Positions 1 through 6,941 of a stretch of 10,732 bases of DNA are shown here, in pieces (within the stretch, counting starts at the first letter, position 1; the number at the start of each line of letters is the position of its first letter). Below the pieces are notes generated by a model. That model did no database searches and was not told the DNA's origin. It saw only the letters and a program-made list of their open reading frames with translations. A program made the translations under genes and the position numbers. This DNA comes from Minisyncoccota bacterium (GTDB lineage Bacteria; Patescibacteriota; Minisyncoccia; Minisyncoccales; Minisyncoccaceae): the NCBI GenBank assembly GCA_028690275.1, contig JAQVBN010000013.1:1-10732 (forward strand), read 5' to 3'.

Positions 1-2058
1 ATGTCTTCTGTGAAACCAATTTCAAAAGTAAAAGATATTAAAGAAGATAATTTAAAATTAATTTATAAAAATATTATTAAAGTTTTAAAAGAATCTATAA
101 AAGTTGGGGATAAAGAAGAAGAAGTTCCTACTGTTGAGCAAATTCAAGATATTGTAGAAGAGGGTCTTATGCTTGAGGATGAAGTAGAGGCGGCTAAAGC
201 TTATATTTTATACAGAGAGCAAAGAAGAAGAGTTAGAGAACAAGACAAGGTTAGTGAAGAGGCGGTTGATAGAGTTGATGATTATCTAGAAAAATTAGAC
301 TGGGAGGTTAGAGAAAACTCTAACATGACTTTTTCTCTTCAGGGAATGAACCATTACACTGTTTCTTATATCGTAAAAAAATATTGGTTAAATAAAATTT
401 ATCCAAAAGAAGTTAGAGATGCTAACGAAAAAGGATTTTTCCATTTACATAACTTAGATACTCTTGCTTGTTATTGTGTGGGATGGGATTTGTATGATTT
501 ACTTTTAAGAGGATTTGGAGGGGTGGCTGGAAAAATAGAATCAAGTCCTCCTAAACATTTTAGGTCAGCCTTAGGACAAATTGTTAACTTTATGTATACC
601 CTTCAAGGCGAAGCAGCTGGTGCCGTTTCCTTTTCAAACTTTGATACCTTGTTAGCTCCTTTTATTAGATATGACAATTTAAATTATAATCAAGTAGAGC
701 AGGCTCTTCAGGAATTTTTATATAACATGGCCGTTCCAACAAGAGTTGGTTTCCAATGTCCATTCACAAATATAACTTTAGATTTAAGTCCATCTGATAA
801 CTTTAAAGACATGCCCGTTATTATTGGAGGAGAACCTCAAAAGGAAACTTATGGAGAGTTTGAGCCAGAAATGAAAATGTTAATCAAAGCTTTTTATACA
901 GCTATGATTAGGGGAGATAAAAGTGGAAGACCTTTCTCCTTTCCAATTCCAACAATAAACATTACAAAAGATTTTCCATGGGAAGATCCAGAATTAGATA
1001 AATTATGGGAAGCTTCTGCTAAGTATGGAATTAATAATTTTGCTAACTATATTAATTCTGACATGAATCCAAGTGATTCTCGATCAATGTGTTGTAGATT
1101 AAGGTTAGATTTAACTCAATTAAATAACAGAGGTGGAGGTGGGTTGTTTGGTTCAGGATCTTTAACTGGAAGTATTGGTGTTGTAACTTTAAATCTTCCT
1201 AGAATAGGATATTGTTCTAAAACTAAAAAAGAGTTCTTAGAAAAATTAGGAGAATTAATGGATGTTGCCAAGGAAAGTCTTGAAATAAAAAGAAAGACTA
1301 TTGAGAATTATGCCGATAAGGGATTGTATCCATATTCAAAATATTATTTAGCGGGAGTTAAAAAAGCTAAAGGGCAATATTTTGCTAATCATTTTGCTAC
1401 TATTGGAATTATTGGTATGCATGAAGCCCTTATTAACTTTTTAGGAGAAGGAGTAAATACAGAGAAAGGAAAGAGAACAGCTTTGGATATTATGGACTTT
1501 ATGAGAAATCGTTTAGTCGAATATCAAACAGAAACTGGAAACTTATATAATTTAGAAGCAACTCCAGCAGAATCTACTGCTTATCGTTTAGCTAAAAAAG
1601 ACAAGGCTCTTTATCCAGACATTATTACTGGAGGAACAAAGAAGATTCCATATTATACAAACTCAACTCAGTTGCCAGTAAATTACACAGATGATATTTT
1701 TGAAGAGTTTGATCTTCAAGATGAAATACAATGTAAGTATACGGGAGGAACAACAGAGCATATTTTCTTAGGAGAAGAAATTAGTGATATTGAGACAACC
1801 AAAAAACTAGTAAAGAAAGTTTTTGAAACTTATCGTCTACCGTTTATTACCTTAACTCCAACTTTCTCTATTTGCCCAGTTCATGGATATGTTGCCGGAA
1901 AGCATTTCAATTGTCCTAAATGTACTATCGAACAACCATGTGAAGTTTATTCAAGAGTTGTTGGTTATTTAAGACCAGTATCTCAATGGAATGAAGCAAA
2001 ACAACAAGAGTTTAAGGATAGAAAAGTTTTCAAAATTAAACAAAGCGATTATAAATAA
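1..2058 (+). CDS. nrdD: Anaerobic (class III) ribonucleoside-triphosphate reductase, probably 5'-truncated by the window
   Basis: This oxygen-sensitive glycyl-radical enzyme reduces ribonucleotides to deoxyribonucleotides for DNA synthesis. Residues about 40-82 (ending YILYREQRRRVRE) match the second half of an ATP-cone. The first half, with its usual KRDG segment, is absent, and the frame is open to base 1, so the ATG at base 1 is probably an internal Met and the true start lies upstream. The catalytic barrel follows. Y158-C159 in the YCxGW segment and C364/C365 in RSMCCRL are candidate active-site cysteines, followed by the family's Gly-rich GGGGLFGSG stretch and a TGSIGVVTLNLPR segment. 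The C-terminus has a metal site, C625-x2-H628 with C638-x2-C641, and the radical loop RVVGYLRP with G655 as the expected radical glycine. All key residues are present, so the enzyme should be functional. It is followed after 3 bases by its activase gene. Its presence indicates dNTP synthesis in anoxic conditions. Confidence 0.97.
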   Translation: MSSVKPISKVKDIKEDNLKLIYKNIIKVLKESIKVGDKEEEVPTVEQIQDIVEEGLMLEDEVEAAKAYILYREQRRRVREQDKVSEEAVDRVDDYLEKLDWEVRENSNMTFSLQGMNHYTVSYIVKKYWLNKIYPKEVRDANEKGFFHLHNLDTLACYCVGWDLYDLLLRGFGGVAGKIESSPPKHFRSALGQIVNFMYTLQGEAAGAVSFSNFDTLLAPFIRYDNLNYNQVEQALQEFLYNMAVPTRVGFQCPFTNITLDLSPSDNFKDMPVIIGGEPQKETYGEFEPEMKMLIKAFYTAMIRGDKSGRPFSFPIPTINITKDFPWEDPELDKLWEASAKYGINNFANYINSDMNPSDSRSMCCRLRLDLTQLNNRGGGGLFGSGSLTGSIGVVTLNLPRIGYCSKTKKEFLEKLGELMDVAKESLEIKRKTIENYADKGLYPYSKYYLAGVKKAKGQYFANHFATIGIIGMHEALINFLGEGVNTEKGKRTALDIMDFMRNRLVEYQTETGNLYNLEATPAESTAYRLAKKDKALYPDIITGGTKKIPYYTNSTQLPVNYTDDIFEEFDLQDEIQCKYTGGTTEHIFLGEEISDIETTKKLVKKVFETYRLPFITLTPTFSICPVHGYVAGKHFNCPKCTIEQPCEVYSRVVGYLRPVSQWNEAKQQEFKDRKVFKIKQSDYK

Positions 2059-2061
2059 AGC

Positions 2062-2757
2062 ATGAAAATAGGAGGACTCCAAAAGACAACCTTGCTTGAC
2101 TACCCAGGGGAAATTGCTTGCGTGGTATTTTTGACAGGTTGTAACTTTAGGTGTCCTTTTTGCTATTCAAAAGAATTGGTGGAAGAAGATTTAGACCTTC
2201 TTGAGCTAGTTAGAGAGGAAGAGTTTTTTTCTTTTTTAAAAAAAAGAAAAGGGCAATTGGGAGCTTGTGTTATTTGTGGAGGAGAACCGACTTTGAATAA
2301 AGATCTTCTTGATTTTTCTAAAAAAATAAAAGAATTAGGCTTTAAGGTTAAGTTGGACACTAATGGTTCTAATCCAGAAATGATAGAAAAATTAATCAAG
2401 GAAAAAGTTCTTGATTATATTGCTATGGATATTAAAGCTCCTTTCGATAAGTACGAAAAAGCAACAAAAGTAAAAGTTGATATTTCCAAAATTAAAAAAT
2501 CAATTGAACTAATTAAAAATTCGGGCATTGATTATGAATTTAGAACAACAATTGTTCCTACAATTCATGAACTAAAAGATATTTATGAGATGGTGAATCA
2601 AATTGCTCCTGCCCAAAAATATTTTCTTCAAATTTTTAGAAAAGATAAAGAACTTTTAAGCCATGAACTAGACGATGTTCTTCCTTTTGACGAAAAAGAG
2701 ATTAAGAAAATTATTGAAGAAATAAAATCAAATTTTGAAATTTGTAATTTAAGATGA
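2062..2757 (+). CDS. nrdG: Anaerobic ribonucleotide reductase activating protein (radical SAM)
   Basis: This cytosolic activase reductively cleaves S-adenosylmethionine at a [4Fe-4S] cluster and installs the glycyl radical on NrdD. The cluster motif CxxxCxxC is C27-NFR-C31-PF-C34, and the SAM-binding GGEPT is at residues 73-77. The start MKIGGLQKTTLLDYPG is the usual N-terminus of the longer NrdG type (about 190-230 residues), and 231 residues fits that group. The gene starts 3 bases after the nrdD stop and ends in a 4-base ATGA overlap with the rhomboid gene, so translation is probably coupled. No Shine-Dalgarno lies before the ATG. An AGGAGG-like string at about 2070-2075 is inside codons 3-5 and is only the Gly-Gly coding sequence. 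There are extra cysteines (C20, C69, C72) next to the core motifs, with no assigned role. Confidence 0.95.
   Translation: MKIGGLQKTTLLDYPGEIACVVFLTGCNFRCPFCYSKELVEEDLDLLELVREEEFFSFLKKRKGQLGACVICGGEPTLNKDLLDFSKKIKELGFKVKLDTNGSNPEMIEKLIKEKVLDYIAMDIKAPFDKYEKATKVKVDISKIKKSIELIKNSGIDYEFRTTIVPTIHELKDIYEMVNQIAPAQKYFLQIFRKDKELLSHELDDVLPFDEKEIKKIIEEIKSNFEICNLR
2227..2250 (+). repeat. A/T-only inverted repeat with homopolymer runs inside nrdG
   Basis: Bases 2227-2237 (TTTTCTTTTTT) and 2240-2250 (AAAAAAGAAAA) are perfect reverse complements separated by two bases, and the middle contains a run of eight A. It encodes Phe-Ser-Phe-Leu-Lys-Lys-Arg-Lys of NrdG, so it is primarily coding. The A8 run could be a polymerase or ribosome slippage site, and the stem would be weak because it is all A-T. 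It may be chance in a genome this AT-rich. Confidence 0.4.
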
Positions 2758-3329
2758 TACCTCTTTTTGATAATAAAAGATCAAAAAAAATACCACACAT
2801 AACAATATTACTAATCTTATTAAACGTTGTTATTTTTTTTGTTTTTAAAGAAAGTCAAACGGATATTATTAAACTATATGGTTTTATTCCAGGAGAGTTT
2901 AATTTTTTTCACATTTTAACCTCCATGTTTTTACATGCTAATATCTGGCACCTATTATTTAATATTTGGTTTTTGTGGATTTTTGGAGATAATGTCGAAA
3001 ACAGAATTGGTCATTTAAAATTTCTTTTATTTTATTTTTTGTGTGGAATTTCTTCGGCTATAATTTATTCGATTTTAGGAAATAATTTAACCATTCCTTT
3101 AATCGGAGCTTCGGGCGCGATTTCTGGAATATTAGGCGGTTATTTAATTTTATTTCCTAAAAATAAATTAAGGGTTTTTCCTAATTTTAATTTTTATAGT
3201 TTTGTTTATATTTTACTTTGGTTTTTAATCCAGCTTTTGCTTGTTTATTTTGGAAATGGAGAGGTTGGCTATTTGGGTCACGTGGGAGGATTTATAATTG
3301 GAATTATTTTAGTCTTATTTCTTAAATGA
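2754..3329 (+). CDS. Rhomboid-family intramembrane serine protease
   Basis: This polytopic inner-membrane protease would cut transmembrane segments of client proteins within the bilayer. The sequence shows the expected layout: a short basic N-terminus, a hydrophobic helix at about 16-31, the HANIWHLLFN segment (H61, H66, N70) with FGDNVE after it, the catalytic GASG motif at 118-121 (nucleophile S120), and the last-helix histidine H176 in GHVGG. The Ser-His dyad and oxyanion-hole Asn are all present, so activity is expected. At 191 residues it is a minimal six-helix rhomboid without the extra cytosolic or seventh-helix regions of larger members. ATGA overlaps join it to nrdG before and comEC after. 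The start at 2754 keeps the usual polar leader before helix 1. Its substrate cannot be read from the sequence. A role in handling neighbouring membrane proteins would only be a guess. Confidence 0.93.
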   Translation: MIPLFDNKRSKKIPHITILLILLNVVIFFVFKESQTDIIKLYGFIPGEFNFFHILTSMFLHANIWHLLFNIWFLWIFGDNVENRIGHLKFLLFYFLCGISSAIIYSILGNNLTIPLIGASGAISGILGGYLILFPKNKLRVFPNFNFYSFVYILLWFLIQLLLVYFGNGEVGYLGHVGGFIIGIILVLFLK

Positions 3330-4738
3330 CACATCCTCAAGCATTTATTTATATTTGCTTAAGTTTTTTATTGGGAATTTTTTTAGGATCTTTTTATCAT
3401 TCCTTATTTTTAATTTATTTTCTTCTAATTATTTTATTTTCTATTATTGGTATTTTATGGAAAAGAAAACACGTTTTAATGGGCGTGTTTTTAATTATGT
3501 CTTTTTCTGTGGGTTTTTTATACGTTAATAATTCTTTGAGTAAAGTTTTAGACAATGAAGTCACTAATTATTTCAATTCTCAAATTGAAACAAAAGGAAG
3601 GGTGGTGAAAAATCCGAAAGATGATTTAGAGAGAAAAAAGGCAATTGTTAAAATAGAAGATGCTAAAATTTTAGTTTTTACAAATGAGGATTTAAGTTAT
3701 GGGGACGAAGTTTTGGTTTCAGGAGAACTTATTGAGCCAGAATCTTTTAATAATTTTGACTACAAGATGTATCTTGCTAATCAGGGAGTAAGCGGAATTA
3801 TCTTAGATTCTAAAGTAGAAATTATTCGCAAACATTATTCGATTCTTTACGACATCAAAAACAGAATAGAAAAAATAATTTTAGAAAATCTATCAATTAG
3901 AAAAGCTGGTATTTTAAACGCTACTATTTTGGGGGAAACGGATAATATGAGCTTTGATTTAAAACAAAAACTGGGATTTACTGGGATAAGTCATGTTGTG
4001 GCCATCTCCGGACAACATATTATTATTTTATGTATGATCATGCTTAGTTTTTTAGCTTATTTAAGGGTGGGAAGAAAAAAGGCAATCATTTTTACTGTTT
4101 TGTTTTTATTATTTTATATTATTTTGATTGATTTTCAGGCATCAGCCCTAAGAGCTTTTATTATGATGTGTTTTGTTTTGTTTGCGGAACTTTTAGGAAG
4201 GCAATCTGACAGTTTGCGTAGTTTGGTTATTGCTGCGGTTTTAATTTTATTTTTCAATCCTTTGTCTTTAGTTTATGACCTCGGCTTTCAATTATCTTTT
4301 TTAGCAGTTTTAGGAATTATTTTTTTTAATAATTTTTTTAAAGAAAAATTAAAATTTCTGAAGAATAGTTTTTTGATAGATCTTGTAGCTGTTAATTTTT
4401 CCGCCCAAGTTTTTGTTTTACCTCTCTTAATCTATACTTTTAATTATGTCTCCTTAGCTTCTTTTATAACGAACATTTTAGTGGTTCCAATATCGTCAGT
4501 TTTACTTGTCTTGGGTTTTGTCTGTGCCTTTATTTCTTTAATTCTACCTAGTTTATCTTTTTTACTTTTTGCTCCAATTTCATTTATTTTAGAATATATT
4601 CTTTTTATTGTTGATAAATTTTCTTTTATGATTATTTCTGTAAATAGTTTTCCAATTATTTTAATTTTTATTATCTATTTAGTTCTTGGAATTTTGGCTT
4701 ATAAATTAAGGAAAGAGAGATTTGAATTTTATTTCTAA
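3326..4738 (+). CDS. comEC: ComEC/Rec2-type DNA-uptake channel protein, short form without the hydrolase domain
   Basis: ComEC proteins move single-stranded DNA across the inner membrane during natural transformation. There are two or three N-terminal hydrophobic helices (about 5-70), then a soluble OB-like region at about 75-165 as in the N-terminal ComEC domain. A long polytopic Competence domain follows from about 190 to 460, with the family signature GISHVVAISGQH at 220-231. The protein stops at 470 residues (ending KLRKERFEFYF), whereas many ComEC proteins run to about 700-800 residues and end in a metallo-beta-lactamase-fold domain thought to degrade one DNA strand. No such domain is encoded in the bases that follow, because a promoter and a new gene start at once. 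The stop is clean and no frameshift is visible, so this looks like a natural short form. It overlaps the rhomboid gene by ATGA. Confidence 0.9.
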   Translation: MTHPQAFIYICLSFLLGIFLGSFYHSLFLIYFLLIILFSIIGILWKRKHVLMGVFLIMSFSVGFLYVNNSLSKVLDNEVTNYFNSQIETKGRVVKNPKDDLERKKAIVKIEDAKILVFTNEDLSYGDEVLVSGELIEPESFNNFDYKMYLANQGVSGIILDSKVEIIRKHYSILYDIKNRIEKIILENLSIRKAGILNATILGETDNMSFDLKQKLGFTGISHVVAISGQHIIILCMIMLSFLAYLRVGRKKAIIFTVLFLLFYIILIDFQASALRAFIMMCFVLFAELLGRQSDSLRSLVIAAVLILFFNPLSLVYDLGFQLSFLAVLGIIFFNNFFKEKLKFLKNSFLIDLVAVNFSAQVFVLPLLIYTFNYVSLASFITNILVVPISSVLLVLGFVCAFISLILPSLSFLLFAPISFILEYILFIVDKFSFMIISVNSFPIILIFIIYLVLGILAYKLRKERFEFYF

Positions 4739-4750
4739 AAAAGATATAAT
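4722..4750 (+). promoter_or_regulatory. Sigma-70-like promoter for the GT-B-like gene and the EamA transporter gene
   Basis: A -35 box TTGAAT (4722-4727, four of six consensus bases) is separated by exactly 17 bases from a perfect -10 box TATAAT (4745-4750). Transcription would start near 4757, giving a leader of about 22 bases before the ATG at 4779. The leader has no GGAGG-like sequence. The -35 box lies inside the last codons of comEC. No intrinsic terminator is visible between comEC and this site, so read-through from upstream is also possible. Confidence 0.7.
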
Positions 4751-4778
4751 AAAAGTGTAATTATTTTTAAACAAAAAG

Positions 4779-6059
4779 ATGGCTAAAACAGAAAATAAAG
4801 TTTGGGTAGTTTCAATAGATATGGGTTATGGGCATCAAAGAACGGCTTATGCCTTGAAGGGTATTGCTCAAAATGGAGAAATTATTTCAGCCAATAACTA
4901 TAAGGGAATTTTAAAGAGGGATCAAAAATTATGGAAGCAATCCCGTTCTTTTTATGAGTTTATTTCTCGTTTTAAAAACATTCCTGTTTTTGGTGATCTT
5001 ATTTTCTCTTTATATGATAGGTTTCAATCGATTGTAAATTTTTATCCCAAAAGAGATTTATCTAAGGCGGGTTTCGTCGAAGAATCTATTTATTCTCTTT
5101 TGAAGCATAACTGGGGGAAGCATTTAATAAATAAATTAAGTAAAAACTCTATTCCTTTAGTAACTACTTTTTTTAACGTAGCTTTTATGGCGGAATATTT
5201 TAATTACCCTTGTAATATTTTTTGTATTGTTTGTGACACCGATATCTCAAGAGGATGGGCTCCGTTAGATCCTAAAAATACAAGAATTAAATATTTTGCA
5301 CCAACCATTAGGGTGGCTGAAAGATTAAAGCTTTATGGGGTAAAGTTAGAAAATATACACTTAACAGGTTATCCTCTTCCCGAAGAAAATATTGGATTAA
5401 GGGATAGTATTATTAAAGAAGATTTAAAAAATAGATTAGTTAATTTAGATCCTAAAAAAGCATATTTTAAAAAATATGATAGTCTTGTTCTTCATAAACT
5501 AGGGGAAATTCCTAAAAAATCTAATCATCCACTAACGATTATGTATTCGATTGGAGGAGCGGGGGCACAAGTTCCAATGGCGATTAAGGTTGCTAAGGCT
5601 TTAAAGGATAGGTTAAAGAAAGGAAAAGTTAAATTAATTTTTTCCGCAGGAACTAGAAAAGAGGTTAAAGACTATTTTGAAAAACATACAAAAGGTATTG
5701 ATAATATTGAAATAATCTATGAAAAAGATTTTGAATCTTATTACAATAGTTTTAATAAAGCATTAAGGACAACCGACCTTTTATGGACTAAGCCATCAGA
5801 ACTTTCTTTTTACGCCATGCTTGCTATTCCAATTATTATTGCTCCCGAGATTGGTTCTCAGGAAAAGTTTAATAAAAGATGGATAGAAAATAGTGGCTTT
5901 GGTATTAGTGAACAAAATCCAGAATATATTAATGATTGGTTATTTGATTGGATAGATAGAGGTTTTTTTGCGGAAATGGCCATGAACGGTTTTATTAAAG
6001 GAGAAAGAAACGGTATTAAAAATATGAAAAGAAACATTACAAGATGTTCTGGTTATTAA
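4779..6059 (+). CDS. GT-B/MGDG-synthase-like putative glycosyltransferase of unknown substrate
   Basis: The sequence resembles two-domain GT-B enzymes such as monogalactosyldiacylglycerol synthase and MurG, but it does not match any family I can name with confidence. The N-terminal loop S12-IDMGYGHQRTAYAL-26 parallels the 'GGGH..AA.AL' acceptor-side motif of MGDG synthases. A second glycine-rich turn, GGAGAQ (259-264), begins the probable C-terminal Rossmann domain. TKPSE (337-341) and the APEIGSQEKFN segment (Q361, E362, N365) match the 'TKPGG...PGQE..N' nucleotide-sugar site of that fold. The central part holds CNIFCIVCDTD (about 147-157). No signal peptide or strong membrane helix is seen, so it should be cytosolic or peripheral to the membrane. 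If active, it would transfer a sugar to a lipid or other envelope acceptor. The gene has its own promoter and overlaps the transporter gene by 16 bases. The fold call is fairly firm and the reaction is inferred. Confidence 0.65.
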   Translation: MAKTENKVWVVSIDMGYGHQRTAYALKGIAQNGEIISANNYKGILKRDQKLWKQSRSFYEFISRFKNIPVFGDLIFSLYDRFQSIVNFYPKRDLSKAGFVEESIYSLLKHNWGKHLINKLSKNSIPLVTTFFNVAFMAEYFNYPCNIFCIVCDTDISRGWAPLDPKNTRIKYFAPTIRVAERLKLYGVKLENIHLTGYPLPEENIGLRDSIIKEDLKNRLVNLDPKKAYFKKYDSLVLHKLGEIPKKSNHPLTIMYSIGGAGAQVPMAIKVAKALKDRLKKGKVKLIFSAGTRKEVKDYFEKHTKGIDNIEIIYEKDFESYYNSFNKALRTTDLLWTKPSELSFYAMLAIPIIIAPEIGSQEKFNKRWIENSGFGISEQNPEYINDWLFDWIDRGFFAEMAMNGFIKGERNGIKNMKRNITRCSGY

Positions 6060-6928
6060 TTGCAATTGTTGCTTATTTCTTTTTAGCTTTGTCTTCACTG
6101 GGAGATAAAGTTTATCTAAAAGGAAAAGAAAAACCAAAATTATATGTTTTTTATGTTGGTCTTTTAAGTGGGCTAGTTGTTTTGCTAATTCCTTTTATTA
6201 AAGATTTTGGTCTCCCTCCTTTAGATATTTTAATTTGGCCAATACTTGAGGGTATTGTTTATGTTTTAGCTCTTTACTCAATGTATTATGCCTTGGATAA
6301 ATACGAAGTTTCGGTTGTGGTTCCGGCCATGGGAGGATTGCAGCCAGTTTTTATTTTCTTTTTAAGTATTGGTTTTTTCCAAATCACAGAAATATCTTTT
6401 AAAAGCGTTGCAGCTTTAATTATTTTAATTATCGGAACGTTTTTAATTTCTTCTAATGGAAAGAAAATAAAAGCAAACAGCAAAGAGTTTTTATTTTCTT
6501 TATTGCCAGCTCTTTTATTTGCTCTAGACGCTATCTTAACAAAGCAGGTTTTTATGGGAGAGTCTTTCTTTGAAGGTTTGGTTTACATGAGAATAACTTC
6601 CTTTTTAGTTGTTCTTTTCTTTTTGTTTGATAAGCAATTAAGAAAAAGTCTTTTTAAGAAAAGAAAAAGAGGTGTTTTCTTGGGAGCACAAGCTGCTGGA
6701 GGAGTAGGAATATTGCTTCAGTCTTACGCCATCAGCTTAGTTCCTGTTTTAAGTCTTGCTACTTTGAATGCTCTTAAGGGGGTGCAATATGCTTTTCTTT
6801 TAATAATAACTCTTTTTATTTCTAGCTTTCATTCCAAAATTTTACACGAGAAATTTGATAAGAAAACTTTAAGAATAAAGATTATTTCTGTAGCTATTAT
6901 CGCTCTTGGAATTGCTTTGTTGATGTGA
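6044..6928 (+). CDS. EamA/DMT-superfamily transporter
   Basis: This is a 294-residue polytopic membrane protein with about ten hydrophobic helices in two similar halves (roughly 1-137 and 147-294), the layout of EamA-type drug/metabolite transporters. The first helix begins directly at residue 2, and the loop SSLGDKVYLKG after it, the PAMGGLQPVF segment at about 105, and the second-half ALNALKGVQYAF repeat are typical of this fold. Members export or import amino acids, nucleotide sugars and other small metabolites, and the substrate cannot be told from sequence. It starts inside the last 16 bases of the GT-B-like gene, so the two are probably translated together. A link between sugar transfer and metabolite or lipid-carrier transport is a reasonable guess only. 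Its TGA stop is also part of the next promoter's extended -10 element. Confidence 0.88.
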   Translation: MFWLLIAIVAYFFLALSSLGDKVYLKGKEKPKLYVFYVGLLSGLVVLLIPFIKDFGLPPLDILIWPILEGIVYVLALYSMYYALDKYEVSVVVPAMGGLQPVFIFFLSIGFFQITEISFKSVAALIILIIGTFLISSNGKKIKANSKEFLFSLLPALLFALDAILTKQVFMGESFFEGLVYMRITSFLVVLFFLFDKQLRKSLFKKRKRGVFLGAQAAGGVGILLQSYAISLVPVLSLATLNALKGVQYAFLLIITLFISSFHSKILHEKFDKKTLRIKIISVAIIALGIALLM

Positions 6929-6934
6929 TATAAT
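6906..6934 (+). promoter_or_regulatory. Extended -10 promoter with leaderless geometry for the glycoside hydrolase unit
   Basis: A -35 box TTGGAA (6906-6911, four of six) is followed after 17 bases by a perfect TATAAT (6929-6934). The TGA directly before it gives the extended -10 form TGnTATAAT. Only seven bases separate the -10 box from the ATG at 6942, so the expected start of transcription falls on or next to the A of the start codon and the mRNA would have no leader. The TGA of the extended -10 is the stop codon of the EamA gene. Confidence 0.7.
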
Positions 6935-6941
6935 TTTTAAT

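Noticed and set aside
4739..4778. Terminator or riboswitch in the gap between comEC and the GT-B-like gene
   Set aside because: The 40 bases are almost all A/T with no stem-forming inverted repeat. Only the promoter is supported.
2755..6928. Possible recoding of TGA (as glycine or tryptophan), as in some related lineages
   Set aside because: TGA ends nrdG, the rhomboid gene and the EamA gene exactly where family length predicts, and Gly and Trp use ordinary GGN and TGG codons inside genes.
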